Below, in pieces: positions 1-26,402 of a DNA stretch of 64,000 nucleotides. The translations under genes were made by a program, and so were the position numbers. Origin of the DNA: Holothuria scabra (Eukaryota > Echinodermata > Holothuroidea > Aspidochirotida > Holothuriidae); assembly GCA_037179385.1 (NCBI GenBank), contig CM074187.1, positions 17,547,450 through 17,611,449 on the forward strand, in the 5' to 3' direction. The notes under the pieces were generated by a model. That model did no database searches. It saw only the letters and a program-made list of their open reading frames with translations, and had not been told where the DNA came from. Every line of letters begins with the position of its first letter. The stretch's first letter is position 1.

Positions 1-14470
<14,470 letters not shown>

Positions 14471-17400
14471 AATGCCTTCAGAAAAAGGAAAACATGGCAG
14501 CCTCCTCATATCACCCTTTATACTTTTTTCACATTTTTACTCATAAATACCGTTGTGGGGTGTGGGGAGGTGGCATAAGGGATTATGTTGTTAACAGGTT
14601 ATGATTTCCTTTCTTTGCCAGTAACGAGTGCGCCCTTATATTTTGCCTCAATTTTTCTGCTTCGGATTTGTACTCTTTGCTTCAATTTTGGGCCATTTCT
14701 TTTGCTGTGTAGCAGCGTACAACACACTAATTGTTGCAATTTGTGTACGCCTACTAGCCGACAGAGTTAATGTATTATTAATCCTTTTTTGCTTTATGCA
14801 AGATAAGTAACTGGTTTGTAACAAATAATGCCATGTCTATTTATTAAGTTTGAATGGCCTGGTACAGGTTCCTTAAAATGTTTGAATCTAGTAGGAGTAA
14901 TCACTGCACAATAAACCCCACCAGCAAGTGTTCTGATAAAACTTTGTACTATTTTCGCCCTCCGTGAAGAAAGTTGATTCCATATCATTTACATGTATCT
15001 TGGACCTGTTTACATGACTTTCCCCTACAATCCTTGGCAACAATTATTCCCTTTGTGCCCCGATGGATATTTAAGGGAAAAATAAATATTACAGGATTAC
15101 ATTGAAGTGATTTTGGTGAACGTTCTGGCTTATTACTTGCACAGAATTTTTTTAACAGATAACTGCGTTAATGACTCAGTACTGCATTATTAATAGTACA
15201 ATTGTTTTCCTGACCGAGAGAAAGGGAATAAATCGTGTACAAAGTCAAGTAAACAACGACGTCGAGAACTCACGCAAGTATATTTCAGCGTTGTACACCA
15301 GCTTCTAAGGAAATTAGAAATAATTCGAAAGCCGTCATATTCACGATAAAAAGTTAAAAATTCCTCTGTAATACCTATTATGGTCTTAACGTTCATATTT
15401 CTGAGTATATCGGCTTGAAATACATGCTTAATACTTGTGGTACCACATATATGTTCTTGAATAGAAGCTCTAATGAAGTGTTCCAATTTTAGTAATTAGA
15501 GAACGTTTGTGTTATGAATAATGTTTATAAAGGTAGAATATCCTAGAGAGCGATTTCACGTAAAGTTGAGAAGTTTCCACATTGACGAGACCCTTATAGG
15601 TTATCTAAGTAATACAATCACGTATCACCTTTTATACACTGCTAACATTTTGATTAAAGGGCCTCCGAATGCGCAACCACTTATTAGTTCATATATAGTA
15701 ATATTGTTGTGTTTATTTGATAAAATTGTGATATGAGTAGTTTTAATATTGTATTGATCTGACGAGTAACATGATGGTTTTTACGTCGAGTTTCTATGGT
15801 GTTTTGAGTTTTACCTTGAGGTGACGGGTGACTAATCAAATATATTGCAAGTATTAATCCGTGTTATTATGTTCTAGGAGTCAGTCTATGTGTAAGTCAC
15901 TGACAGTGTTCTTTTGTTTATATTCAGTCCCCAAACAGTTGCACACAGTCGTGCAGATAAACGTAGAAGTAGACAGAGACCAGACAAATCCTGGTATTGT
16001 TAATAAATTTAACATCTCAATCAACAAGCTATCTCCTTGTGCTATTGTGTCTGTGTTGGTGTGACTTGCTTTCAAAAGAACGCTATCTATCTAACGTGTT
16101 CCACAGCCATGGAGCAAGTCTTTTACACCTGCCAAAAATAAAGTGGAAAATAATCTTGCTTAAAATATCTTAAGATGATTGGAAACCGCGATCCTTTCAT
16201 TATTTTTTACTGATGGAAATATTTTTACTGAACGGACACCTAAACTTTGAGTGCTCCCATATTTTGTATGTATCCATAGCTAACCATTCATGTCGTCAAC
16301 ACGCACTCTCGTATGATCCAACATCTTCCACTGGGACGGACTGTAATAGGTTTTTATGCCCCGGGGAAAGTTAAGGATTACTAAGAGTATAGTTCAACGC
16401 CATTGACATCATTTAATCTTAACTCTTTCTGAACGAGTGCATATTCCATATGTAGTTCTGTATGCGTACCTTCCAAAGTAAGCGCCTTAATAAAAACCAT
16501 TCGGGCGAAGAAACAGAGTGGCAGGAAAGGGATTTTGTGTTGTAATCTCTTCCCTTTCGAAACGCTCAGTTTATGTAAGATCGGCTACATGCAACATAAA
16601 TAAATACTTGCACCTTAGACGTCGTGGTAAGTGGACTTTAGAGCTTATGGTCCGTAGTCCCTAACCATATCGTTACCGGGCTGATACGCCTTCGTTAATT
16701 CGTGTACATCCTATGTTGGGAGTTCTAGTCTGTCAATACCAGACTAAATGTGTTCAAACTTCAAACATTATTATATGAAGTTTAAAGAATTTTACATGAT
16801 ACTGCTGATGTATTGTTTTCGGGGTTTGCCGAAAGGGAAACTAAGGAGTCAAGTAAGTAGGACCACGGATTGCCATAACGAGATTCCTGCCTTTAAGAAA
16901 CTGCCTGATACAGTTTTTGCCCCAAAAGTGCAGTAATGAAATTCTGAACCTGATTTCCTTTTTCACACCTTGCTCCATTTTATCTGTCTGCAACAAGCCT
17001 ACACACATAAACTTGAAGACCAAGGATATTGTTTGCATTCAGATGAACTATGTCATAATGGGTATATTACATAAAAGTTGGATGCTCACACAATGGTTGA
17101 TCCAGGCTAGCCAGAAGTTAATTGTCGTAGAGGAGCTGCCAGCTAAGGTATTCAGATAAACAGAAAATGTAACAATCTTGACGATTTCTAGTAAAGACCA
17201 TTTATTTCTTCCTACAAAGTCTGTATTAACTATCACAAATTACCAATACGAATGACCGACCACCTTGTATTTTACGTTATTGCTTGAGGATTTGATTTAA
17301 AAAAAATAACAAACAAACAAAAACAAACAAAGCCAACGCTGTTAGTCTTACCAATAGTTTATGGATCGTCAATATCTCATGATCTATAACAATATTTTCG

Positions 17401-18791
17401 TTGAAAGAAAACACTTTCCTTACGGTTGGAAGAGAGTACTGGTTACGTGTTTCTATATCAATTCCCAAGTAAAAATAAATCACTGTGTTATGCACTGACC
17501 GTGGATGTGTACGTAAGTGCCTCATTACAACAGGCTCAACAGCTACTCCTAGCTATCTTAGACGTGCTTTTTGAGAACATAAAGCGATCGGTTGCTTCGC
17601 AGAGACCGACTGTGCCTCTAAAATTTATGCAAATCGAGTGGCTGTAGAAGCGTAAGTTACGGATTTAGAATCAAAGTGTACCTCAAGTCTAGGTTTTTAA
17701 AAATATATATTTTAGAGGTTGCAAAAGGATTTCATTTATCCATTCCTCATTGCCACAGCTCGTTTTATTATTGAGGTATTGAATATTTAAATTTATTAAC
17801 ATAAAACAAAAATAGACAACTGCTAACTAATTCGTAAATTTCCAGTAGTGCAACTCAAATTACCTGTTTTTGTTTTCCTTTGAATGTAAGTGCAAAGACT
17901 ATAACTTGAGTGGCACAACAATATCATCACAATATTTCGCAAAGTGACAGTTTAAATTAAGTGAATATACTTCAGTATTTTATATCTCAGCTCAGGAATG
18001 TCCTATGAAGATGGGAGTTGGATGGTTTGAATTCATGTGACATGCTCTTTAAAATACAGTTTTGAAATTTTAGACTTGAGGGACACATTAATCCTCATGT
18101 ACCTGAAGCTTCTCCCTACTCAGATCTGCTAAAATTTACATGTCTTGAATAGAAGGGCGTTTATTAGGGAATATGTAGGTAGCGTATACTTAGCATTTTT
18201 TACTTCTCCCTTTTTTTTTATCAACTCCCAACTCCACAGAGCTATTCCTACTCTCTTCCTTCAATGTGCAATACACGTGGAAGACTTACGAATACGAAGA
18301 CAATGATCTTAACAATGTTACTAAAGACTTTTGAAACGACGGCAAATAATAAACTGATAAAGAAAATATTTAAAGTAATACCCACCACCATAACAGTGAT
18401 GACCACTGTAAACATGTGGACCAACTCGACCAAACATTACGGCAGATTTTATGGATTTCTATCACATATTATGAAAATGACAGTATAGCCCCGATTATGC
18501 ATTAATACCTTTACAAGCTATGACGATATTGTAATGTTAGTTACTCATATAAAATAACACGTGCCACATTTTACGATGTATGACACAAGATTTTACCACG
18601 ATATAGCTGATAATGTGTGTGACGGCAATTGCAACCGCGGTCTGTGAAGAAATGGAAAAAATATGCGGTCACTAAAAAGCATTTCAGACGTATTATTAAT
18701 GATGAAAGATTGTACAAACTATATTCAAGTAAAAATTTGGTATGGAGGTACTAAGCCAGACATAACTTGATGAAAGAGCTTGCCCTGTATA
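14471..18791. other. 3' flank of the cholinesterase gene; no supported gene
   Basis: I examined the longer frames at 15190-15486 (-), 16917-17159 (+) and 17426-17647 (+). None shows a recognised domain or convincing exon structure. AT-rich and apparently intergenic. Confidence 0.4.
15081..15086 (+). promoter_or_regulatory. Possible poly(A) signal for the cholinesterase gene
   Basis: AATAAA lies 611 bases after the cholinesterase stop codon on the same strand. In AT-rich DNA this hexamer also occurs by chance, so support is positional only. Confidence 0.3.
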
Positions 18792-19171
18792 CACTATTTA
18801 AACATTCTTGTCAAATCTTAACCAGGATTTTCGTCAATTTTCAATACATTTTCTGGTTAAAATGACCAGAAAATCCTTGTAATTTTTACCAGGAAATGTA
18901 TGATAACAATGACTTTCATACATATCCTGGTTAAAAATTACCAGGATTTTCTAGTCATTTTTAACCAGGAAATATATTGTGAATTCATACAGGTCCTGGT
19001 AAAAATGACCAAGAAATCCTGGTTATTTAAAGCAGGAAATGTTTGATAACTGATGACTCCATACATATTCTTCTAAAAATGAACAGGAAACCCTCGTAAT
19101 TTTTAACAGGAAAATATGGAAAATTGGTGACCACAATCCTGGTTTAATTTGACCAGGATGTTGTTACAGTG
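18792..19171. mobile_element. MITE with internal palindromic ACCAGGAAA/CCTGGTTA motifs
   Basis: The ends are CACTATTTAAACATTCTTG and the complement of CACTGTAACAACATCCTGG, both followed inward by GTCAAAT and AACCAGGATT. TA lies directly outside each end (18790-18791 and 19172-19173), fitting a TA target duplication. The interior alternates CCTGGT(T)AAAA and TTACCAGGA many times, so it can form many small hairpins. Confidence 0.68.
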
Positions 19172-22159
19172 TACGTATTAAGTTTTTTCACAATGCCAGA
19201 TAATGCAACCTAAGTTTCATATCAGGTCTAAAGTTTGAAAGAGTTGAATCCATATGACCTGATTTCCTTATATATCTGGCTTAAAAGGACTTCATGTTGC
19301 CATATCAAGCCAGATAAAGCTTGAAACAGACCAATACCAAATGCACAAATCAAGTTGGATATGACATGCATACGAAGCCAAATGTAACTCGATATGATAT
19401 GCCATTTATGCAAATGAGCATTTCGTTACTTTGTTTTATTTTGATTTGATTTGGTGCCTGGACTATGATTAGTCCTTAAAAGTGCACGTTTTGCATACAA
19501 CACCACCTTCCCAAACAACGCGGTTATTTATATAGAGGCCACACTTTTGTTAATTCGGACGTACACTTGGTGAACCTCTGTAAATGGATTTCATCCGTCA
19601 TGTGATCCGATCGGGCCATCTAAATTTACCACTTTTCATGATTTAGGTAGTTGAAAGTAAAAATATGAAATGAGCTGTAAACAAAATTTACATTATAACA
19701 CGTAATTAATTTTAAAATAAGAAGCCCGTATCACTGTCATTACATGAAATAAGTTGTCAGGCATTTTCTGTTCACTGTTATGATGAAAGTCGAATTTCCG
19801 TACTTATATCAAGTCAACCTAATACTTAAGCTAAGTTATTGTTGGTCCTCTTAAACATTTGCTCCTACTTTTGGCTAAGATTATATGTAGTATGTTCTTT
19901 GATGGGAGTAGAAATTGCACGTGGTCTGACCTGCAGGAATGGGGCTAGCAATCTTTAAATAATTTCGCCCTTTGTCTTCAGCGATTGGGATGTACAAAAT
20001 AAAAGTACCTGCTCTCCAGCGTAGAGCTATGCATGGTAGACCAATTATGAAAATGGTCTGAAGGCCATGAAGTTGGCCAGTGGTGTCCTTTTCAAAACGC
20101 AGTATCAGTTTGGTTTCGCCGAACCGCACTTTGCCAGATACTCAAGAGTGCTTTAAAAAGTGAGTACAAGAGTATAAGGACCCACTATGATTCTTAACTC
20201 AAGCAGACATGGTCCAGGCATGAACCATGCTTGACTCAGAACTGAATCTTCTTGTAGTTTATAGGGACTGGATGTGGTCCAAATTTATTCCAGACCTGGA
20301 ACAGAATGGGCCATACTTTGAAAATCATGTCTGCTTATATGGACTATATATTCTCCAGATAAAACTTCATTTATTCTATATAACATTTTGACCAAGTTAA
20401 AAATTAAACTGGCCATATATGACTTAGGTCTGTTCCTGGTTTAGATCTGGGTTATATCTAAACAATGTTTCATCTGGTCACTTATAAATCCCATATCTGC
20501 ACCAGATGCCATCCAGGTATGAAATCCATATCTTGCCCATGCACAGATGAAATGTTCTTCATACCTGGCTCATATCTGGATTGGGTTGCACTTATGAAAA
20601 AAGAACTCCATGATTACATCAAACCAATTGTGGTTTGATGGAATATTGTACTAGAGGATTTAAATATTCATGTTAAGAGTCCACACACCCATACCAAGCG
20701 ACGTTTAGCAACTTTTGAAAAGCGCATGCCAATCTCGTAATGCCCGAGTAAGACTTGCTAGCCACGACGGATATGGATATAAACTTTTACATGGCCTTAT
20801 CAAGTCAGATATAACTTGATAAAGACTGTGCCAGATGCATCCAGCCCTTATAAATATTGATGTGGTTAATTTGGTAATTTGTTCTCCTTTTTATACGTAG
20901 AATGTATCAGTATTCCAACGTGATTACTAAACACATGAAAAAGTGTATTTATATTTTTCAGGTGTAGGAAAGTAAACGGTAGAAACCATATATCTTTTGT
21001 TGATGTGGCGGCCTTAAGACTAATATACTACGCCATAGCTTCCTTGAGAGGCAGAACTTACGTTGGAATGATTGCTTGTTGTTGCCAAAATGCTCTTCAT
21101 CAGAAAGCTGGAGGACTTTCGAAAAAGCATTTTCTGACAAACGTTCTCTAGAGGCACAGTAACTATGGTTCTCGGCCTATGGATTCTTTATTTGCTTTTA
21201 TATCTCATCTTTTCAACAGTCATGGGCATCTATTGCCTCTATTACTGTTATCTTTGCGGATAAGGGTATTAATTACACCTAGTGTTTGCCAGTTTGGTAT
21301 ATACTAGGACTCATTGCTTCAAAAAGAATTACTTTGGTGAAATTTTGGGTTTCATAAAGATAGGTACTGCAGATGTGGTGACTGTTGATGCGAAAGTAAT
21401 TTACGTAAGTATGTAGGGCTATGTTGATAAGCTGGCTGGTTGTATTTGGAGCCATTCTCACCAACCTACTTTATTCTACAATCAATTGGGCTAAGTGTGG
21501 TGTGCTCCCATTCTAATTCGAAATTGCCATGCACGTACAAACTTGTCATTTTTTGTTCTGCGTACAAGTGGGCCACGAGATGGAGGGTACAGATAGTATC
21601 CAGAGGCGATCGAAAGCTCATAGAGTGACCCGAAAATTCAAGTGTGATTGTAAATGAGCAAAGGCGATGGGTCGCCTACCCTAATCAAAGAGAATTTTGA
21701 ACGTAACGGGGGGGGGGGGATTCGTGTAAATTTTGCCATCTTATCCTGCTTTTTAGCAGGGTCATTTCACGAAATACTTCCGATTCGTAGTTAACTTTAG
21801 ACCAGGGGTATGCTTACCCGGATCAAATTCTAAGGGAAGAACTGACCACCCGGTGCCATCACTGCAAAGCATTTTACCAAAGCTTACTACAGATGAAACT
21901 TAATCCCTCGGCGATCGCCGCATACTAAAGCAAATCCTAAAACAACTGTTTCACAGCCCGCCACGATTATGCCAGATCCGAAGACATAAACAACCACCCT
22001 TATACTCTCGAACTTTTCTCTCCACCGCCCAGTACCTCCTCACGTATACAAACAATATGACAATGTCGCACAGGAATCTACTCTTTTAGCTAACCGTAGC
22101 CGACCAAAGGAGTTAGGTGGAGTTTTTCAGCTCAGTTCCCATTTTATTGGTTCAAGTCG
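19172..22159. other. Palindrome-rich non-coding region
   Basis: Imperfect inverted motifs recur, such as ATCAAG(C/T)CAGATA against ATCTGGCTT, a (C)CAGACCTGGA / GGTCTGTTCCTGG set at 20270-20590, and CATCAAACCA / TGGTTTGATG at 20618-20641. No gene with splice signals and domain similarity was seen. Confidence 0.45.
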
Positions 22160-22352
22160 AGCATGCCACAGTTTTTTTCCAACAGTGGTTCACTGGCTTG
22201 TTTCCTTACTCCATTGCTTATGCGGAGCATTACGCACAACGGCAGTAGGTTCCATTTTAGAGTCTATTGTATGACTCGGCCTGGGAATCGAGCACGGGCC
22301 TTGACCCTTAATGGCGGATGCTCTACCGTAAGACCAAACACGCGACCATAGG
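22160..22352 (-). mobile_element. tRNA-derived SINE, copy 1
   Basis: Read on the minus strand it has an A-box-like GGTAGAGCATCCGCC and a B-box-like GCTCGATTCCC. These are followed by a body with CTGCCGTTGTG, GCATAAGCAAT and GGAAACAAGCCAGT. The same body blocks occur in order in the copies at 24592-24840 and 45478-45835. It sits just beyond the 3' end of the HYR/EGF gene. Confidence 0.75.
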
Positions 22353-22376
22353 AAGACACATTATCTGTGACTACTC

Positions 22377-22417
22377 GTGATGCAACCGATGCACTACTAG
22401 TGCATCGGTTGCTTCAC
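22377..22417. repeat. Near-perfect 41-bp palindrome
   Basis: GCAACCGATGCACTA (22382-22396) and TAGTGCATCGGTTGC (22398-22412) are perfect complements around a single C. After one mismatch on each side, GTGA/TCAC extends the arms to 20. It lies 14 bases beyond the AATAAA at 22436-22431 on the gene's (minus) strand. Confidence 0.93.
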
Positions 22418-22430
22418 CAATCTTTCGTTT

Positions 22431-22436
22431 TTTATT
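22431..22436 (-). promoter_or_regulatory. Probable poly(A) signal of the HYR/EGF gene
   Basis: TTTATT on the plus strand reads AATAAA on the minus strand, 120 bases after the TAA of the EGF-like exon. Position and strand fit. Confidence 0.55.
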
Positions 22437-22555
22437 GCAACATAATGACACTGTGGCACAATTTTGATAGTTACAAGAAGTAGCATAGTCTTATGTGTTT
22501 TGTGTACAACCCATTGTTACTAGGAAATAGCCTACGCTTTGCGTATACTCACAAT

Positions 22556-22686
22556 TTACGGAGGGCACATCCGATCAGAGAGTCTATGACAAGTATAACT
22601 AACAGGCCTATTGGTCTCTGTGACACGGCACTCTTGTTCCTCTCCACATGGGTTACCAGAGCATGGATCACCATCTGAGAGGTCGT
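22556..22686 (-). CDS. Terminal EGF-like exon with stop
   Basis: The acceptor is TACGTTATTCAG on the minus strand; the first two bases complete an Asp codon. The reading is DLSDGDPCSGNPCGEEQEC, then ...VSYTC...DRMCPP and TAA. The C-x4-C-x5-C-x12-C-x7-C spacing matches an EGF-like module but lacks the usual last Cys pattern, so the module looks shortened. Entry phase 1 matches the HYR exons. Confidence 0.7.
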
Positions 22687-25600
22687 CTGAATAACGTAAA
22701 AATATGAGAAGCAAAATGTCGATTTCATAGTTTTTTGACGAAGTCGTTGCAATAAATGTGCATGTATTAGTTTTCTATGGTCCTAGTTTGTCAATAATAT
22801 GTCATCGGTTCATGCGAAGACGGTTCCACATTTGAACTTACCGTATCGTCGTCTGACGTGTATCGTCATCTGACGCGAGTATAGAGCAACAACAGTGGCT
22901 GTTTATTACTTTCTCCCTCCCGACAGAAATAGACATATCTTACACTAGCTCCGAACTAGCACAGCCTCGTACACTTACTACTCTGCTCATGCCGCCATGT
23001 GTAACCACAAAAAACTTTTCATGCAATTCCGTCACGATACATAAAAAATCTAGGTGTTGTAGGTTTCACTGGCTTTTGCATGTAGACTGTTGTGATCTCT
23101 TTCATTACGCGGCGTGCGGTAGCACTATAATTAGCTGGGGAGTAAGGTACCCGACTAGATCTGCGTTTAGTTCTGACTGGCTTAGAAAATTTGATGAGTC
23201 ATGGTGGCAAGTCCGCATTGTGGATCGTCCTGTTATGTGTCAACAATAAGAAAAGCTAAAGGTTTTACAAGAAAAATGCCATCACTTGTATGCAGAAAAA
23301 AAATGACAAGTTTGTATGTGCATGGCAATTTCGATTTATTAAGGGAGCACACCACCATTAGCTGCTCCATTGACTTACACACTATTTTGTTTTATTAAAT
23401 GCCCCCCACCCCCACAGCCTTGTCAAATTTCACACCCCACTGAAGCTAACAGCAATTAATACATACTTGACTGGCCTGTTAGCTCACCGCATATGTCTGG
23501 TAACTTTTGTATATTTTGGTGTATCTCGTATTGCCGATCTATTAATCAAATTTGAAACATGACTATATAAAGTATACATGAAGTTGTCTTCATTTCCTCC
23601 CTGAGGAGGTTAGTTGTCGGGCCTAAAAGGAGGATGCTTCAAAAGTAACAAGGGAAATTTCATCACGGGTTTGGACGCAAAATATGTCATGTAAACATTT
23701 AAAGGTATCGTTAGGATCAGCACTGGGCTCAATAAATGAACTTACCAAAAATGCATTATTAAAACATTTTACATTATACAATTATCACACGACAGCACTC
23801 CAATGCTTTGTCCTCTGGAAGCCAGTCCGGCACAACACAACATTCAAATGCTAATGACGTACAAGATATGTTGTAAACGCTATATTTTGGTCCGCCCTAA
23901 CATATTTTGGGTGAGGTAAATACTTGAAACCGAAAGTCAGCTAGTAGCTTATATAAACCATTGTTAGATGTGCCCCTCCCCGCTACGCCATTGTGTATTC
24001 ACACCATGCTTACCGGTACGGGTATCGAATGTACACGTGTCCTGTTGGCCTCCGTCAAGGCAGACGCAGGTGACTGTTCCTGTTTGCAGTGTCCCAGATG
24101 ATGGACTACAGACGGAGACACCTACTACAACACCATTTCTTACACAATCTGGGGTAGTCCAGGAAGGTACACCATCGACAAAGAATATGGGTGGTGGACA
24201 TGGTATAACAGTCAGCGTTGGGTCAACTATTCAAAAGTCAGAGACGAAAACATTAAGGATTCTGTGTTATTCTTTTATTTTCTACAATAAAAATACCAGT
24301 CCTACTGTAATGCAAACTTTGGTTAAGTGACAAAGGTTGGCTTTATCGAAGAGTTTAAGATTTTCCAAATATATTCGTTCGAGGGGTCTAAAATTCATTA
24401 CAGTTACGATATGGCGCGAAATTATGTACGTGTTGTTTCAATATTATTTTTTCGAACACGTGATATACTTACAAAAGAGGGATAATAACTAACAAAGGTG
24501 GTAGTGATATGTGTCCCGATGCCTGTACAGGTCCTCGTTTGCAGAATTAGTATTTCAAATATTTCGACAAATGTATCCATCCTTCATTCGGACCGACAGC
24601 GTGATCAAGTGGTAAGAGTATCCGACTTGCAGTCGGGAGGTCTGGAGTTCGACTCAATCTGGTCGGATCATACCCAAGAATTTTTAAAATTCAACTAAAC
24701 CTACTTTCATTGTGCCTGGTGCTCGGCATAAGCAATTGCGTAGGGAAAATAAGCCACCTTAATAAGCTAAAGCTGGAGGAGGCCGTGGCGGGTCCGACTT
24801 AAATCAATAGGTTGGAAACTGGGCCTCAACACGTCATCTTTTTCCATCCAACATTTAAGTTACTATCAACCCTTGCGCCACCCCTTTGTGGATATTCAAA
24901 CTTTAAAGAGTTAAAATGCTGCATATCTTTAAAAACTATTTCTTAATAACTGCCCAATTAGGGATTTATTCTGATGGTGACTGCATGAGTTGATTTTTTT
25001 TTAGCTGAAGAAGTATAAAATCTGTTAAACGCATAGGCTCATTTCTGTTCACCCAGATAAATGGTTTAATGCAGAGCAATTGGAAATGATTAAAATCAAC
25101 TTTGAATAAAATAACGTAAACCACGCATCTTAGGTATCGTTTATAACCCTAAGTTAAATTCTAAGTTGATTGCCCTGAGTTGAATTCTAAGTTGATTGCT
25201 GAACTTTTCTTATCGTGAAAACACCCTCTTTAGGTCCAAATGTGCTACCATTATAAACCCTATGGGTTCTTCGTCCCGTAGACTGTATTTAGAATGCGCA
25301 GAAAGGCTCACATCTCCCAGATTTGGTAATTGATGATAGCAAAAGTGAAATACAACGGCATGGTTGAAAAGCCTACCAGAGGCCACGTGGTAGCTGTTTG
25401 CTCAATAATGTTTCCAATTACTTACTTGCGCAGTATAAAGCAATGGTATCATTAGCTGCTGAATCGGTACATGTGCAGGAAATGTGTCGTGGCGATTCAA
25501 CGATGCTTTGGTTAGGTGGCGTACATGTGACTGTCGTAGTTCCACCGTCTTCGTCTGTGCAGGGCGGGGTTGTGTAAGAAATTATTTCTTGACCGCTTGG

Positions 25601-26402
25601 AGTCTGAATCAGCTGGATGTCATTGGGGCATGAGCCAAATTCCGGGGGGGATCTGCCTGCTTCAACTGAGAAAATAACAACATGGTTGATCAAAGGGAAG
25701 GGTTTCATAAATACGAGAAAGTTGGACCCATCAGAATTCCATTAACCGATAACGATAATCATCTCATAAAACAACTGGATCTGTACCTCTTAATGACAAC
25801 ATTTAAAAAAGTTCATCACAAAATCAAATCACCTTCGGAATGTAATTTTTAAAATGATGCAATGTTTTCTTGAGATTTTGCATTACAAATGTGTAATGTC
25901 ACAGCTGCGCGCGGGACATTAAGCTGACATTAAATTTAACTTATCTATAATTTTCCATGTCACTGCAGGAAATATAAAGCAACATTTTCTGCTAAACCCT
26001 ATTTAAGGTGTACTCTAAGGATACATTTGCCTGAAATGATATTCTACCTTTTCAACAGAATCAAATTTCAAGGGCAAACAAGATCTTTCTGTTCCTTTGT
26101 CGAAAAATGGACTATTTTTTTTACAAAATATTACCAATCTTAAAGATAAGACGTTTGATGTTCCCATAATGGTATACTACCTGGACACGTTAATGTGTAA
26201 GAGATTCCAGAAGTGTCAAAGCAGGTACATGTTACCACCCCTGGCAAAGACAAAATAGTTGGAGATTGTGGCGAGCATGTAACAAACCCATCGCTTCCAT
26301 CAGCTGTCACACATATAGGAGTGGAATAGAACACGACGGTAACTGCTCCACTAAAGAAGAGATCCAAATCGGGACACTCGAAATTTTCCGGAGTATTTTC
26401 AC
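22556..26402 (-). CDS. HYR-repeat and EGF-like 3' part of a secreted protein gene
   Basis: Four exons on the minus strand: 26402-26181, 25665-25426 and 24226-24014, each one HYR domain, and 22686-22556, an EGF-like end with stop. All internal exons begin after one base of a codon and end after one base (phase 1-1), the classic arrangement of shuffled extracellular modules, and all junctions are GT-AG. HYR (hyalin repeat) domains are immunoglobulin-like and occur in sea-urchin hyalin and other secreted or cell-surface adhesion proteins. No initiating exon is seen in 26403-29513. Phase and strand allow the chain to continue from the serine protease exon ending near 29576, so this may be the C-terminal half of that gene rather than a separate one. 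Confidence 0.75.
24014..24226 (-). CDS. HYR-domain exon 3
   Basis: 213 bases on the minus strand, acceptor CTTTTGAATAG, donor GTAAGC, phase 1-1. It reads LTVIPCPPPIFFVDG, WTTPDCVRNG, VCSPSSG and VTCVCLDGGQQDTCTF. The pattern of C-P-x, P-x-C, V-x-C-x-P-x-S-G and V-x-C-x-C matches the two other HYR exons here, though it is the most diverged of the three. Confidence 0.78.
24592..24840 (+). mobile_element. tRNA-derived SINE, copy 2
   Basis: The head at 24592-24667 still folds like a tRNA: CCGAC pairs with GTCGG at the ends, an anticodon-type stem has loop CTTGCAG, and there are AGTGGTAAGAG (A box) and GAGTTCGACTC (B box). The body has GTGCTCGGCATAAGCAATT, AATAAGCCACC, AAGCTAAAGCTGGAGG, and GGTTGGAAACTGGGCC, shared with copy 3. 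Position inside the HYR-gene region is intronic. Confidence 0.82.
24841..25425. other. Intron between HYR exons 2 and 3
   Basis: No exon seen; a short direct repeat TTAAATTCTAAGTTGATTGC / TTGAATTCTAAGTTGATTGC lies near 25155-25200. Confidence 0.45.
25426..25665 (-). CDS. HYR-domain exon 2
   Basis: 240 bases on the minus strand, acceptor TTATTTTCTCAG, donor GTAAGTAA, phase 1-1. It reads PEFGSCPNDIQLIQTP, ISYTTPPCTDEDGG, VTCTPPNQSIV and HISCTCTDSAANDT...YC. The series CP.DI, Y..P.C.D..G, V.C.P..S and CT.TDSA.N is the textbook HYR pattern. Confidence 0.88.
26181..26402 (-). CDS. HYR-domain exon 1
   Basis: 222 bases on the minus strand, acceptor CTGTTTCACAAG, donor GTAGTATAC, phase 1-1. It reads ENTPENFECPDLDLFFSG, VFYSTPICVTADGSDG, VTCSPQSPT and VVTCTCFDTSG...LTC. 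It aligns with the next HYR exon Cys by Cys. Confidence 0.82.

Noticed and set aside
15190..15486. 98-codon minus-strand frame with possible AG/GT ends
   Set aside because: No recognisable similarity, and the splice sites are only generic matches; not enough for a gene call.
22989..23249. + strand frame containing CGSTIISWG, at first sight protease-like
   Set aside because: The match is a few residues only, on the opposite strand, with no catalytic motif around it.
24592..24667. A tRNA gene with anticodon loop CTTGCAG
   Set aside because: It folds like a tRNA, but the same SINE body follows it as in two other copies. It is a SINE head, not a functional tRNA.
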